Origin: an uncultured Parabacteroides sp.
GTDB lineage: Bacteria; Bacteroidota; Bacteroidia; Bacteroidales; Tannerellaceae
Assembly (NCBI GenBank): GCA_910577325.1
Contig: CAJTMR010000018.1
Span: forward strand, 17,457 to 81,456
DNA length: 64,000 nt
Direction: 5' to 3'
Of this stretch, positions 25,013 through 33,341 are shown one piece after another. The notes below the pieces were generated by a model. The model saw only the letters and a list, made by a program, of their open reading frames with translations, was not told the origin of the DNA and made no database searches. Each line of letters begins with the position of its first letter. Within the stretch, counting starts at the first letter, position 1. Made by a program: the position numbers and the translations under genes.

Positions 25013-25204
25013 ATGGTTGGTTTCGCAATTTGGTTTATAGGCCTGGTTCTGGCTTTGAAAGCCGCGCTTAAAATCTGGAACCTCAATGCCCCAAAAAGAA
25101 AAAAGTGGATAGCTGGTATGTTGATTGTTCTTACCAGTTGGATAGGCTTGTTTTTTTATGATTTCTACGGCAGGAGAAGGTTTCCGGTGTGGTTAAATCG
25201 ATAA
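25013..25204 (+). CDS. Small two-helix membrane protein
   Basis: 63 residues from ATG 25013 (an in-frame TTG lies at 24986). Two membrane helices (VGFAIWFIGLVLALKAALKI; WIAGMLIVLTSWIGLFFYDF) are separated by a basic loop (NLNAPKRKKW), with a basic end FYGRRRFPVWLNR. It resembles inner-membrane phage-shock or PspC-like miniproteins only in layout. A terminator follows at 25217. Function unknown. Confidence 0.5.
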   Translation: MVGFAIWFIGLVLALKAALKIWNLNAPKRKKWIAGMLIVLTSWIGLFFYDFYGRRRFPVWLNR

Positions 25205-25216
25205 TCGGTAGAGTGG

Positions 25217-25276
25217 AAAAGAACCAGATACACGGGGGATTGCGGATCATCCGTGTACTTGGTTCTTTGTTTTTTG
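25217..25276. terminator. Bidirectional terminator
   Basis: AAAAGAACCAGATACACGG pairs (one mismatch) with CCGTGTACTTGGTTCTTT and is followed by GTTTTTTG. It lies between convergent genes. Confidence 0.8.
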
Positions 25277-25309
25277 AGGGTGTAGTCCCTCTTGGTTGCG
25301 GCAGGTTTT

Positions 25310-26530
25310 TTATGACGCTTTTCGTATTCGTCCAAATCCGAAGACTTCTTCCCGTGCATTCTCTTTTCCTTGTAAGAGATTCGATATGATCTGTGCCCCG
25401 ATCATGCTGAACGTGATTCCGTTGCCGCCATATCCCAAATCAAAAAATATGCGCTCCGTCCCCGGCCATGTTCCGATAAATGGAAGCCCGTCTTTTGTTG
25501 TGCTGAAGGTTCCGCACCAGGCCATTTCTGTCTTGAAAGGAACGGATGGCAGTAATTTACGGAATTTCCTTTCAAGTTTTTCCGTCTTTTCTCGGAGCAG
25601 TTCATCTCTTGCTTCAGGGTTGTTGAAATCTTCATCCTCTCCGCCTATGATGATTCGGTTGCCACTGGTCCTTATATAGATGTAAGGCTCCGCTGTTTCC
25701 CAGATGAGGCAGTGTTCTGCCCACAGGTCCTTATTATCGATAGGGTGAGAGATAAGTGCGTAAGTTGAGGTCAGCTTCATTACTTTTTCGGGTAAGAACC
25801 GTCCGGCTTCGAACCCGGAGGCGACTATCACATATTTACATCGGATGATCCGGCCATCCTGTGTTTCCAGTCGGCAACCCAGTGGTGTTTCTTCAAGAGA
25901 TGTGACTTCCGTGTGGGTGAATATTCGTAAGTGATCTTTTTCTATATGATACTGGAAGAGCTTGGTCGCAGCCTTATAAGCATCGAGCTGTGCGGACCGG
26001 CGGTTCAGCAACGCTCCGGCGTATGTTTCCAGTTTGTATCGTTTATGGAGTTCGTCTTTATTCAACAGTTCCACCGGGAGCTTGTGCCGTTTGCGTATTT
26101 CATATTCACGTTCGATGAGTTCTACTCCTTTACTGTCACTGGCATAAAAAATACTTGGCAACCATTCAAAGTCGGCATCGATATTCGTCTCTTTCAAAAC
26201 AGCTTCGATATCTGGGATTGATTGCAGGCAAGAGCGGTATGCAGTTACTGCATTCTTTTCACCAATTTGTTCAGCCATTTCGCAAAGTGGAACATCAATT
26301 TCATATTGCAAGAGTGCCGTGCTGGCTGCGGAACTACCTGTGGCGATACTCCGTTTGTCCACGATGCAACACTCCAGTCCTGTCCGGCACAACTCATGAG
26401 CCATAAGGGCGCCGGTTATGCCCGAACCGATGATTACTATGTCTGTTTCCAGATCCTTTTTCAAAGGATTGTAGTAATCGAACAGAGGATTTTTGATTAT
26501 CCAGTATGGTAATCCTGAGTGTAAGTCCAT
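25310..26530 (-). CDS. FAD-dependent oxidoreductase (DAO family)
   Basis: 406 residues. Residues ~30-60 form the Rossmann dinucleotide fold: TDIVIIGSGITGALMAHELC and a basic/acidic end CIVDKRSIATGSSAAST. The distal DAO signature is present: GLPFIGTWPGTERIFFDLGY followed by GGNGITFSM. It lacks the C-terminal Rieske domain found in a related group. Such enzymes oxidise amines or amino acids with O2 or another acceptor, or act as glycine/D-amino-acid dehydrogenases; substrate unknown. It is 12 bp downstream of a membrane/lipoprotein gene on the same strand, forming a two-gene unit in the stress region. Confidence 0.85.
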   Translation of the reverse strand: MDLHSGLPYWIIKNPLFDYYNPLKKDLETDIVIIGSGITGALMAHELCRTGLECCIVDKRSIATGSSAASTALLQYEIDVPLCEMAEQIGEKNAVTAYRSCLQSIPDIEAVLKETNIDADFEWLPSIFYASDSKGVELIEREYEIRKRHKLPVELLNKDELHKRYKLETYAGALLNRRSAQLDAYKAATKLFQYHIEKDHLRIFTHTEVTSLEETPLGCRLETQDGRIIRCKYVIVASGFEAGRFLPEKVMKLTSTYALISHPIDNKDLWAEHCLIWETAEPYIYIRTSGNRIIIGGEDEDFNNPEARDELLREKTEKLERKFRKLLPSVPFKTEMAWCGTFSTTKDGLPFIGTWPGTERIFFDLGYGGNGITFSMIGAQIISNLLQGKENAREEVFGFGRIRKAS

Positions 26531-26542
26531 TGTTAATGTATT

Positions 26543-26908
26543 TTATTTTTGAATTTTTTCTATTTCATTTTTGATTTTCTCTGCTTCTTTTCGGGTCTCT
26601 TTTTTGGTGTCGTCCCAAGCGTTGTCTAACTTATCGGCTTCATCTTCCACTTTTTCGATTGCGTTATCCAAGGCTCTGTTCATTTTATCCTGCTTTTTGT
26701 TTGTGCACGAGAAAGAAACGAGGCTTAACGTGCAGACCAAAACCAATAAAAATGTGTGCCTCATCTTGTTTTTTGATTTGCGCGCGAGAAGATACAAAAC
26801 GATTCCGGCCAATGTTACGACACCTTGCAGAAATTTACTTTTTCCTAATCTCATGCTGCTTCCTGAGCTGAGGAAGGAGCTTTTTCCTTTTTTCATTTTT
26901 GTTTCCAT
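26543..26908 (-). CDS. Membrane-anchored Lys/Glu-rich lipoprotein-like protein
   Basis: 121 residues with an odd two-part N-terminus. Residues 1-48 (SSFLSSGSSMRLGKSKFLQG, then VVTLAGIVLYLLARKSK) look like a separate small membrane protein. From M49 (MRHTFLLVLVCTLSLVSFSC) a complete lipoprotein signal with lipobox SFSC begins, followed by a charged helix (EKVEDEADKLDNAWDDTKKE). Either translation starts at M49 (position 26764), giving a ~73-residue lipoprotein, or two short genes have fused in frame. It precedes the FAD oxidoreductase by 12 bp. A small palindrome CCCGTTACGGG lies upstream at 26937-26947. Confidence 0.6.
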   Translation of the reverse strand: METKMKKGKSSFLSSGSSMRLGKSKFLQGVVTLAGIVLYLLARKSKNKMRHTFLLVLVCTLSLVSFSCTNKKQDKMNRALDNAIEKVEDEADKLDNAWDDTKKETRKEAEKIKNEIEKIQK

Positions 26909-27240
26909 ACGATTTTGAATTTAATGAGTAAATGAACCCGTTACGGGATATTGCTTTTGCAAGAAACAGGATAGCGATATTTTTTTGTTGTCGTGCTTAA
27001 GATTTTTGAAGAATATTTTGAAGAACTGTTTCGGACTCTTGCCAAAAGATCAAAAAAATGAATAATCACCTTTCTTTTGTCCTGTTGGTGATTGTTTATA
27101 TATCTTGTATGTGCGTTGTACACGAATGATGATTTATGGATATGTTTTTCCATCATCAGTATGATATCGTATTGTTGCCGGATTTTGGTGTGTTTGCCTT
27201 GTTTTTTTGTCCTGTAGGGCTTGTTTTTCGGATGATTTTG
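26909..27240. other. Divergent intergenic region upstream of the hybrid regulator
   Basis: No gene supported. Contains palindrome CCCGTTACGGG at 26937-26947, an inverted repeat AATCACC/GGTGATT at 27065-27096 and T-rich DNA leading into the regulator's promoter. Confidence 0.45.
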
Positions 27241-27248
27241 TATTTTTG
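27241..27248 (+). promoter_or_regulatory. -7 box, hybrid two-component regulator
   Basis: TATTTTTG, perfect -7 box; places the transcript start near 27255 and favours ATG 27272 over GTG 27260. Confidence 0.6.
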
Positions 27249-27271
27249 CAGGACAAAGGGTGAATGTAATT

Positions 27272-30200
27272 ATGCAAGAGTTTGGGAAGTACACACAATT
27301 ATATCTATTATTATTTTTTCTATTCTTGGCAGGGGCTATTCAAGCAGTCCCCAGGTATTATTTTAAACAAATTTCATTGGAAGAAGGCTTATCGCAATCT
27401 TCCGTGAAGTGTGTATTGGTGGATGATAGAGGTGTTTTGTGGATCGGAACCCGGTTTGGATTGAATCGTTTCGACAGAGAAAAAATCACGGTTTACCAAG
27501 AAGAGCATGACAACCCGTATTCTCTTCCTTATAATGATGTTGTTTTCCTGGAGGAAGATGCGGATCGGAATATCTGGGTAGGAACCAGTCGCGGATTGGC
27601 TATTTTTGATCGTAATACCCGTAAATTCGCTTGCCAGGAGTTAGACGGAGAACCAGTAGTGGCTACTTGTTGCCTTCTCATGAGGGAAGGGGTCTATTTC
27701 TTTGGTGTGAAGGGAGTGTTTTATTATTCCTATGCCGAAAAGAAATTAGGCAAGTGCCAGTTGAAGGATGCTATGCCTATCTCTGCTCCTAACCGCGCCT
27801 ATCTGTATGACGAAAAAGAGGAAAAGGTCATTTTGTCTTTCCGTGGAAACGGTATTTGGTGGTATTACCCGAAGACAGGGACTATGGAGCGGGTGTCGTT
27901 TATTCAGGAAAGGAATATACCTACCCTGTTTTTGGATTCGCGTGGAAGGATTTGGGTATCGGTCTATAATAAAGGAGTGTATTGTTATGACCGCGAAGGA
28001 GGGCTGATTGAGCATCTGGAAGCACCGGATCGTTTGACGCACAATGTCGTGCAGGATATGCGGGAAAAGGATGGTGAACTTTGGTTGGCGACCGATGGGG
28101 GAGGAATCAATATTTATAACTATGCCACCAAGTCTGTAAAAGGAATCATGCATCTTCCGGGTGATCGCCATTCCCTTCCTGTGAATTCTTTTGCCAGTCT
28201 GTATATTGATGATGAAGGGAATATCTGGGCCGGTAGTATTTTGGGTGGTCTGATCGGTATCAAGCCTGTTTACATGACTACTTATCGGGATGCACCTCCC
28301 GGAGCGACCTATGGATTGAGTTTCCAGTCGGTAGCATCCATGTATGAAGATCATGACGGTAGAATATGGATGGGAACGGATGGCGGCGGAATGGATTTGT
28401 TTGATCCTAAAAATGAGACATTTCAGGAGTTTCGACAGACGGAGGGGATGAAAATCGTTTCCATTATACCTTATAATGATTCGGAACTGTTGTTGTCCTT
28501 GTTTGGTGTCGGGCTTTATCGTTTTAATAAGAAGACCGGTGAATGCCGGGAGTTTCCGTTGAATTGGGGAAATATCCGGAAAGATCTTTTCTTGTGTGGG
28601 AATGCGATTCGCCTCTATCGTGTAGATGAAGACCGTTTCTGTCTTCTGACCGACAATTATTTGTTTGTGTATGACCAACGGAAACAGCAATTTGAAATCT
28701 TTTCGGAAAACATGGTACCCAATTTCCAAGCTCCTCGTTTCATTACGGGCGATTCATGCTATATCAGTACTTCTGCCGGACTTTATGTTTTGGATTTTCT
28801 GCGCGAAGAACGGCGTCCGGTCTTTTTACCTGGAGAGGGGATCGGTACGCTGACGGCGGTCAAGCAAGGCAAGGACAAACGTTTTTGGCTGGGGACGACT
28901 TCCGGCCTGTATGTTTATGATCGGATTCGTCAGAAACTGGATACGGTCGATACGAAGCGTTTCATCGGAGTCACGTCGCTTGCTTTTGACAATCGTGACC
29001 AATTGTGGGTCAGTACGCATGAAGGATTGTATGCGTATGTTCCCCAAGAGAAGCGTATCGTTGTTTTCGGGGAATCCGATGGTGTTTTTACACATGAGTT
29101 TTTGCCGCAACCGGCTTTGGAATCCGTTTTTGGTGACATCTATATGGCAGGAGTGGAAGGGGTGGTTCGAATACGGCCGGACCAGAAATTTCAGGAAGAA
29201 GAGGATTTTTCCGTCAACCTGATTAATTTGGCTTTGGACGGCTCTTTTATTCATCCGAACGGCCTGTTTGGCGAGCAGGCAATTTCTATTCCTTGGGATT
29301 ATTCATCTTTGGGGGTGAGTGTCATAGTCAAGGAAAAGGATTTGATGCGAAAAAAATTGTTCCGTTTTTATATTAAAGGGGATCGTGAGGATTTGTTGGA
29401 AACGTCTAGTCATGCCTTTGCATTTCCAGCTTTATCTCCCGGAAATTATGAATTGTGGGTTTCTTATAGCAAGCGCAACGGAGACTGGAGCATTCCCCTT
29501 AAATTGCTCACGGTCGATGTGGTTCCACCTTTATGGCAGCGTGTTTGGTTTTGGGTGGTTTTATTGTTGATGGTGTTGACGGTGGCCATATGGATCATCC
29601 GGTCTGTCATGAATCGTAAGGAGCGGGAACTTGCTTGGGCGATGCAGGAACATGAACGTAAGTTTTATGAAGAGAAGGTTCGTTTTATGGTCAATATCAG
29701 CCACGAGCTTCGCACGCCGTTGACGTTGATCTATGCTCCTCTCAAACGTTTGTTGAAATCCGGAAAAGTGACGGATGATGAGGTCTCTCGGCAATTGGAT
29801 GGTTTGTTGTTGCAAACTTGCCGGATGCGGGAAATTGTCGATATGGTGCTGGATGCGCAAAAATCGGACACGAACGGCGATGTCATGGATATTCATTATT
29901 ACAATGTTGCCGATTGGATCCGGACGGTGACGGGCGACTTTATGCAAGAACTTGAGGCACGGGGTATCTGTTTGGAATATAAATTGAATACTTCGGTGGA
30001 AAAAATACCTTTCGATGCGGCCAAATGCCGGGTTGTGTTGTCCAATTTGTTAATCAATGCGATGAAGTTCAGTGAACCGAATAGCTTGTTATCTATTCGT
30101 ACAGAATGTGTGGGAACGTGCTTGCGTATATCGCTTGCCGACCAAGGGATCGGATTGGCTCATGTGGACATGGATCGTCTTTTCTCTCGTTTCTACCAAG

Positions 30201-31204
30201 GTGAACACAATTGCAAAGGGAGTGGAATCGGTTTGGCATACGCCCGTACACTTGTGGAACTACATGGTGGAAGTATCGGAGCTTACAATAATGAAGAGGG
30301 GGGCGCGACGTTTTATTTTGATTTGCCGTTGGTACAGGCATTTGTTTCCGATGAGCCGGACAAAACAGTCTGTTTGGATCAGAAGGAAGGAGCAGCGGAT
30401 TCCCAGGGGGTGCAAGCCGGTTCGTTTGCGCAATACACGGCGTTGGTGGTTGAAGACGAACCGGAGTTGCGTTCCTATCTGCAAAGCGTCTTGCAGGCGG
30501 AGTTCAAGAATGTGCATGCGGCTAAAGATGGTGAGGAGGCTTGCGATTTCTTGAAACAATCCCAGCCGGATATTATCGTCAGTGATGTTATGATGCCCCG
30601 GATGGATGGCTACGAATTGTGCCGTCGGGTAAAGAATGATTTAAAGGTCAGTCATATTCCTGTGGTTTTGCTGACTGCCAAGGCAGATCCTGCGAGTTCG
30701 GTTGAGGGCTATAAGTCGGGGGCGGATGTCTATTTGGCAAAGCCGTTTGATGTGGATTCCCTTATGATTATTTTGCAGAACGTATTGAGGCAGCGTGACC
30801 AGCTCCGCTCCCGTTATCGGGAGTCCGGCTGTCTTTTCTCTCCTAAAGAAGATGCCGTCAGTAATGCGGATGAACAATTCATGCAGAAATTGAATCTGTT
30901 GATTCAGGAGAACTTGGCTAATCCGGATCTGAACGTCGCCTTTATCGCTTCCGGTATGGCGATGAGCCGGACGACGCTTTACAGCAAGTTTAGCCATTTG
31001 TCGGATATTTCGATCGGCGATTATGTGAACCGGTTCCGTATGGTCGAAGCCACCCGCTTGTTATCTTCTCATAAGGATATGAGTATCCAGGATGTGGCGG
31101 ATCGTACCGGTTTTTCCAGTGCTCGTTATTTCAGTACGGCCTTTAAACAAAACTATGGAATGACTCCCACAGAATATCGTCGTCAAAATTTAGAGCCTGT
31201 TTAA
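27272..31204 (+). CDS. Hybrid two-component system regulator (HTCS)
   Basis: 1310 residues. Signal/membrane segment (LYLLLFFLFLAGAIQAV), periplasmic beta-propeller of Reg_prop repeats (DDRGVLWIGTRFGLNRFD; DADRNIWVGTSRGLAIFD; DHDGRIWMGTDGGGMDLF) and a Y_Y_Y domain, then a membrane helix at ~760-780. Cytosolic HisKA has the phosphorylated His at about residue 811 (NISHELRTPLTL); HATPase boxes include NLLINAMKFSEPN and GSGIGLAYA. A receiver domain with phospho-acceptor Asp near residue 1103 (IIVSDVMMPRMDGY) and a C-terminal AraC-type HTH follow. Such proteins sense glycan breakdown products and switch on polysaccharide-utilisation genes. The final residues (EPV) and stop lie inside a MITE. Target genes are not obvious here. 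Confidence 0.95.
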   Translation: MQEFGKYTQLYLLLFFLFLAGAIQAVPRYYFKQISLEEGLSQSSVKCVLVDDRGVLWIGTRFGLNRFDREKITVYQEEHDNPYSLPYNDVVFLEEDADRNIWVGTSRGLAIFDRNTRKFACQELDGEPVVATCCLLMREGVYFFGVKGVFYYSYAEKKLGKCQLKDAMPISAPNRAYLYDEKEEKVILSFRGNGIWWYYPKTGTMERVSFIQERNIPTLFLDSRGRIWVSVYNKGVYCYDREGGLIEHLEAPDRLTHNVVQDMREKDGELWLATDGGGINIYNYATKSVKGIMHLPGDRHSLPVNSFASLYIDDEGNIWAGSILGGLIGIKPVYMTTYRDAPPGATYGLSFQSVASMYEDHDGRIWMGTDGGGMDLFDPKNETFQEFRQTEGMKIVSIIPYNDSELLLSLFGVGLYRFNKKTGECREFPLNWGNIRKDLFLCGNAIRLYRVDEDRFCLLTDNYLFVYDQRKQQFEIFSENMVPNFQAPRFITGDSCYISTSAGLYVLDFLREERRPVFLPGEGIGTLTAVKQGKDKRFWLGTTSGLYVYDRIRQKLDTVDTKRFIGVTSLAFDNRDQLWVSTHEGLYAYVPQEKRIVVFGESDGVFTHEFLPQPALESVFGDIYMAGVEGVVRIRPDQKFQEEEDFSVNLINLALDGSFIHPNGLFGEQAISIPWDYSSLGVSVIVKEKDLMRKKLFRFYIKGDREDLLETSSHAFAFPALSPGNYELWVSYSKRNGDWSIPLKLLTVDVVPPLWQRVWFWVVLLLMVLTVAIWIIRSVMNRKERELAWAMQEHERKFYEEKVRFMVNISHELRTPLTLIYAPLKRLLKSGKVTDDEVSRQLDGLLLQTCRMREIVDMVLDAQKSDTNGDVMDIHYYNVADWIRTVTGDFMQELEARGICLEYKLNTSVEKIPFDAAKCRVVLSNLLINAMKFSEPNSLLSIRTECVGTCLRISLADQGIGLAHVDMDRLFSRFYQGEHNCKGSGIGLAYARTLVELHGGSIGAYNNEEGGATFYFDLPLVQAFVSDEPDKTVCLDQKEGAADSQGVQAGSFAQYTALVVEDEPELRSYLQSVLQAEFKNVHAAKDGEEACDFLKQSQPDIIVSDVMMPRMDGYELCRRVKNDLKVSHIPVVLLTAKADPASSVEGYKSGADVYLAKPFDVDSLMIILQNVLRQRDQLRSRYRESGCLFSPKEDAVSNADEQFMQKLNLLIQENLANPDLNVAFIASGMAMSRTTLYSKFSHLSDISIGDYVNRFRMVEATRLLSSHKDMSIQDVADRTGFSSARYFSTAFKQNYGMTPTEYRRQNLEPV

Positions 31205-31363
31205 ATTTTGTTCAAAAAGTTTTTTTCAACTTCTTTTGAGTTTCTTTCCGGTCTGTTTTCCTGTTTTTATTCGTCACATAGCCCGCTATGCTCCTTATAA
31301 AAACAGAAAAACATCCTCAAAAAGAACTCTCAAAAGAATGTTGAACAAAATTTAAACAGGCTC
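31193..31363. mobile_element. 171-bp palindromic MITE, copy 2
   Basis: Same element as 10726-10896, inverted, differing at only a few bases and again 171 bp. Ends GAGCCTGTTTAAATTTTG; flanks read TTTA on the left and TAAG on the right, compatible with a TA or TTA target but not decisive. Its left end supplies the last codons and TAA of the HTCS gene, and the hairpin may also terminate that transcript. Confidence 0.88.
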
Positions 31364-31490
31364 TAAGGAATACCTTTGTGTTGCCTTCGGAAAAGCCGTT
31401 TATTTTGAAAATGAGACAACCCCTAACATAGAACGCGATGAACTATGTTAGGGGGGGTATCATAGTCTGTAGCAAGCATATCAAGAATTT

Positions 31491-33233
31491 TTATAGAGGA
31501 GATGCGATTTCTCCGGCAATCAATTCGTATCCTTTGTTGTTCGGATGGAGTCCGTCACCGATAAAGAGGCTTTCGTCTATCTTGCCGTCCGGTTGTAATA
31601 GGGCGGTTCCGGGGTTGGCGAATGTGTAGCCTTCCGTTTCCACCATCTGCTTGATGTCGTAGTTGATGTTCTTGACCCATTGCTCCTGATGTCGACGTGG
31701 GAGGATGCCGATCACCTTAATGGAGGCTTTCGGTTGCCGGTGGTGGATGGCGGACAATAGGAAGCGGAGACCTTCGACGATCTCTTTGTCACTGTTCAGG
31801 CCGAAGTTGTTCGTGCCGATCATCAGGATAACCTTGCCGGTTTCATAACCGTCCAGTTCGTCGTGATACACGCGCCAAAGCACGTTCTCGATACGGTCCC
31901 AGCCGCAGCCCAGGTTTTGGAAACCGGCGGGGCGCATGACTTTTTCCCACGTTTCCCGCCCGTTCTTGTTGCGGTGTTCCGGTTCGCCTCCCCAATAATG
32001 GGTGATCGAGTTGCCGATGATCACGGCTTTGGGTGGATAGTTGCGAACCTGCTCCAGGAAAGCGCGGTGACGGGCACGCCATTCGTACATGGGCGGTTCC
32101 CGGCGTTGGGTGACGGGGATGGTGGTTTGCAGGTGGCCCAGTGGGATATGGAGGATTTCCCGTACTTTTCTTTCTACTACTTCTGCCTGCCGTTGCATGC
32201 CGAGATCGGACGGGTGTACATAATCCACCCAGCCGTCGGCGGGTATGTCCAGTTCTTCACGGGACAGGTAATGGATATTCTTGATCCCGTCGGACAGAAT
32301 TTGTTCGTATGCTTTGCGGGAAGCGCGGTTTACTTTCGTGATGGCTTTGTGTTGAGCCGAGTCAGTGTACATATTACTATAGCCTCCATGTTCTATCAGC
32401 AGGATAGGAGTATCGTGCTTCTCGCGGAGTTGCTTGACAGCGGCGACCGTCAGGGCAGTCACCTCCTCTTCGTTTTGGTTCGTCAGGTTTGGCATGCAGT
32501 CCAGGATATATAACCGGGCATCCGTCTCGTTGATAAACTGCAACATTTCTTTCTCCAATTTGCCGTTGCCTGAGAAACCAAGGTTGATCAGCGGGTAGTC
32601 CAGCGACCGTTGCAGGATCGTAGACCAAGCCATTGCCGGGCGGGAGGCGCAAGCGCCGTGGGCGATCGAAGTACCGTAGAGGACGATCGGCTTTTCAGGT
32701 GAAAGGGGAATGAACTCCAGTTTCGCTTCTTCGGGCGTACCGATTTCCAGCCATTTCACTCCATTGTACAAAGGCAGGAAGAGGCGATATTCGAATCCTT
32801 TTTTGTGGTAACGGTCTTCACCTATATTGTTGTAAGTATAAGTGATCGTGTCTCCGAAAGAGTAACCGCCGAAACAGAAACGCCATTCTCCATCACTGTT
32901 GATGCTGTAGAGATCAACGCCTGAAACGCCGGTCGCGGGCATGTGTGGCATACTCAGGTTGCCGGTGACTGTATAGCGGATTTTTATCTGAGGAGCGTCG
33001 CTGTAGAAATGAAGGGCGAGTCCGGCCGAATGACGGGACAGGTTCCAGACAGGTTCGCGTACTGCACCTTTGGCTCGGTCCGGCAGACGTGTGTAGGAAG
33101 TTCCGATCTCTCGGGTGAATCCTTGATTTTGAACGACCGGGAAACCGGCATCCATCGGGTTGTGCCATTTCCATTGGGCGGTAGCCGGAAGGAAAGACAG
33201 GCAACAGAACAGTAAAGAAAAAAGTTTTATCAT
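31491..33233 (-). CDS. Secreted protein with two SGNH-hydrolase domains
   Basis: 580 residues. Signal peptide MIKLFSLLFCCLSFLPATAQ. An N-terminal beta-sandwich-like part (~25-170) precedes SGNH domain 1 (~175-355): VLYGTSIAHGACASRP with the nucleophilic Ser, NLGFSGNGKL, DCMPNLTN and the Asp-x-x-His DYVHPSDLG. SGNH domain 2 (~385-580) has VIIGNSITHYWGG, NLGCGWDRIENVLW, IGTNNFG and GDGLHPNNKGYEL. Both domains keep all four blocks, so both may be active. Enzymes of this kind remove acetyl or other acyl groups from glycans. A GH97 gene diverges from it, suggesting joint action on a decorated oligosaccharide. Confidence 0.85.
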   Translation of the reverse strand: MIKLFSLLFCCLSFLPATAQWKWHNPMDAGFPVVQNQGFTREIGTSYTRLPDRAKGAVREPVWNLSRHSAGLALHFYSDAPQIKIRYTVTGNLSMPHMPATGVSGVDLYSINSDGEWRFCFGGYSFGDTITYTYNNIGEDRYHKKGFEYRLFLPLYNGVKWLEIGTPEEAKLEFIPLSPEKPIVLYGTSIAHGACASRPAMAWSTILQRSLDYPLINLGFSGNGKLEKEMLQFINETDARLYILDCMPNLTNQNEEEVTALTVAAVKQLREKHDTPILLIEHGGYSNMYTDSAQHKAITKVNRASRKAYEQILSDGIKNIHYLSREELDIPADGWVDYVHPSDLGMQRQAEVVERKVREILHIPLGHLQTTIPVTQRREPPMYEWRARHRAFLEQVRNYPPKAVIIGNSITHYWGGEPEHRNKNGRETWEKVMRPAGFQNLGCGWDRIENVLWRVYHDELDGYETGKVILMIGTNNFGLNSDKEIVEGLRFLLSAIHHRQPKASIKVIGILPRRHQEQWVKNINYDIKQMVETEGYTFANPGTALLQPDGKIDESLFIGDGLHPNNKGYELIAGEIASPL

Positions 33234-33263
33234 GGTTGTTTATGTATTATGATACAATATCAA

Positions 33264-33271
33264 CAAAGATA
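33264..33271 (-). promoter_or_regulatory. -7 box, SGNH hydrolase gene
   Basis: Minus strand TATCTTTG, perfect -7 box, 31 bp upstream of the start. Confidence 0.65.
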
Positions 33272-33307
33272 AGACAATTTCGCAAAAACATTTCTTAGTT
33301 AATCTTG

Positions 33308-33315
33308 TATATTTG
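33308..33315 (+). promoter_or_regulatory. -7 box, GH97 gene
   Basis: TATATTTG, perfect -7 box, 27 bp upstream of ATG 33342. Confidence 0.65.
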
Positions 33316-33341
33316 TCACCGATTAATAAAATTTGAAAGCT

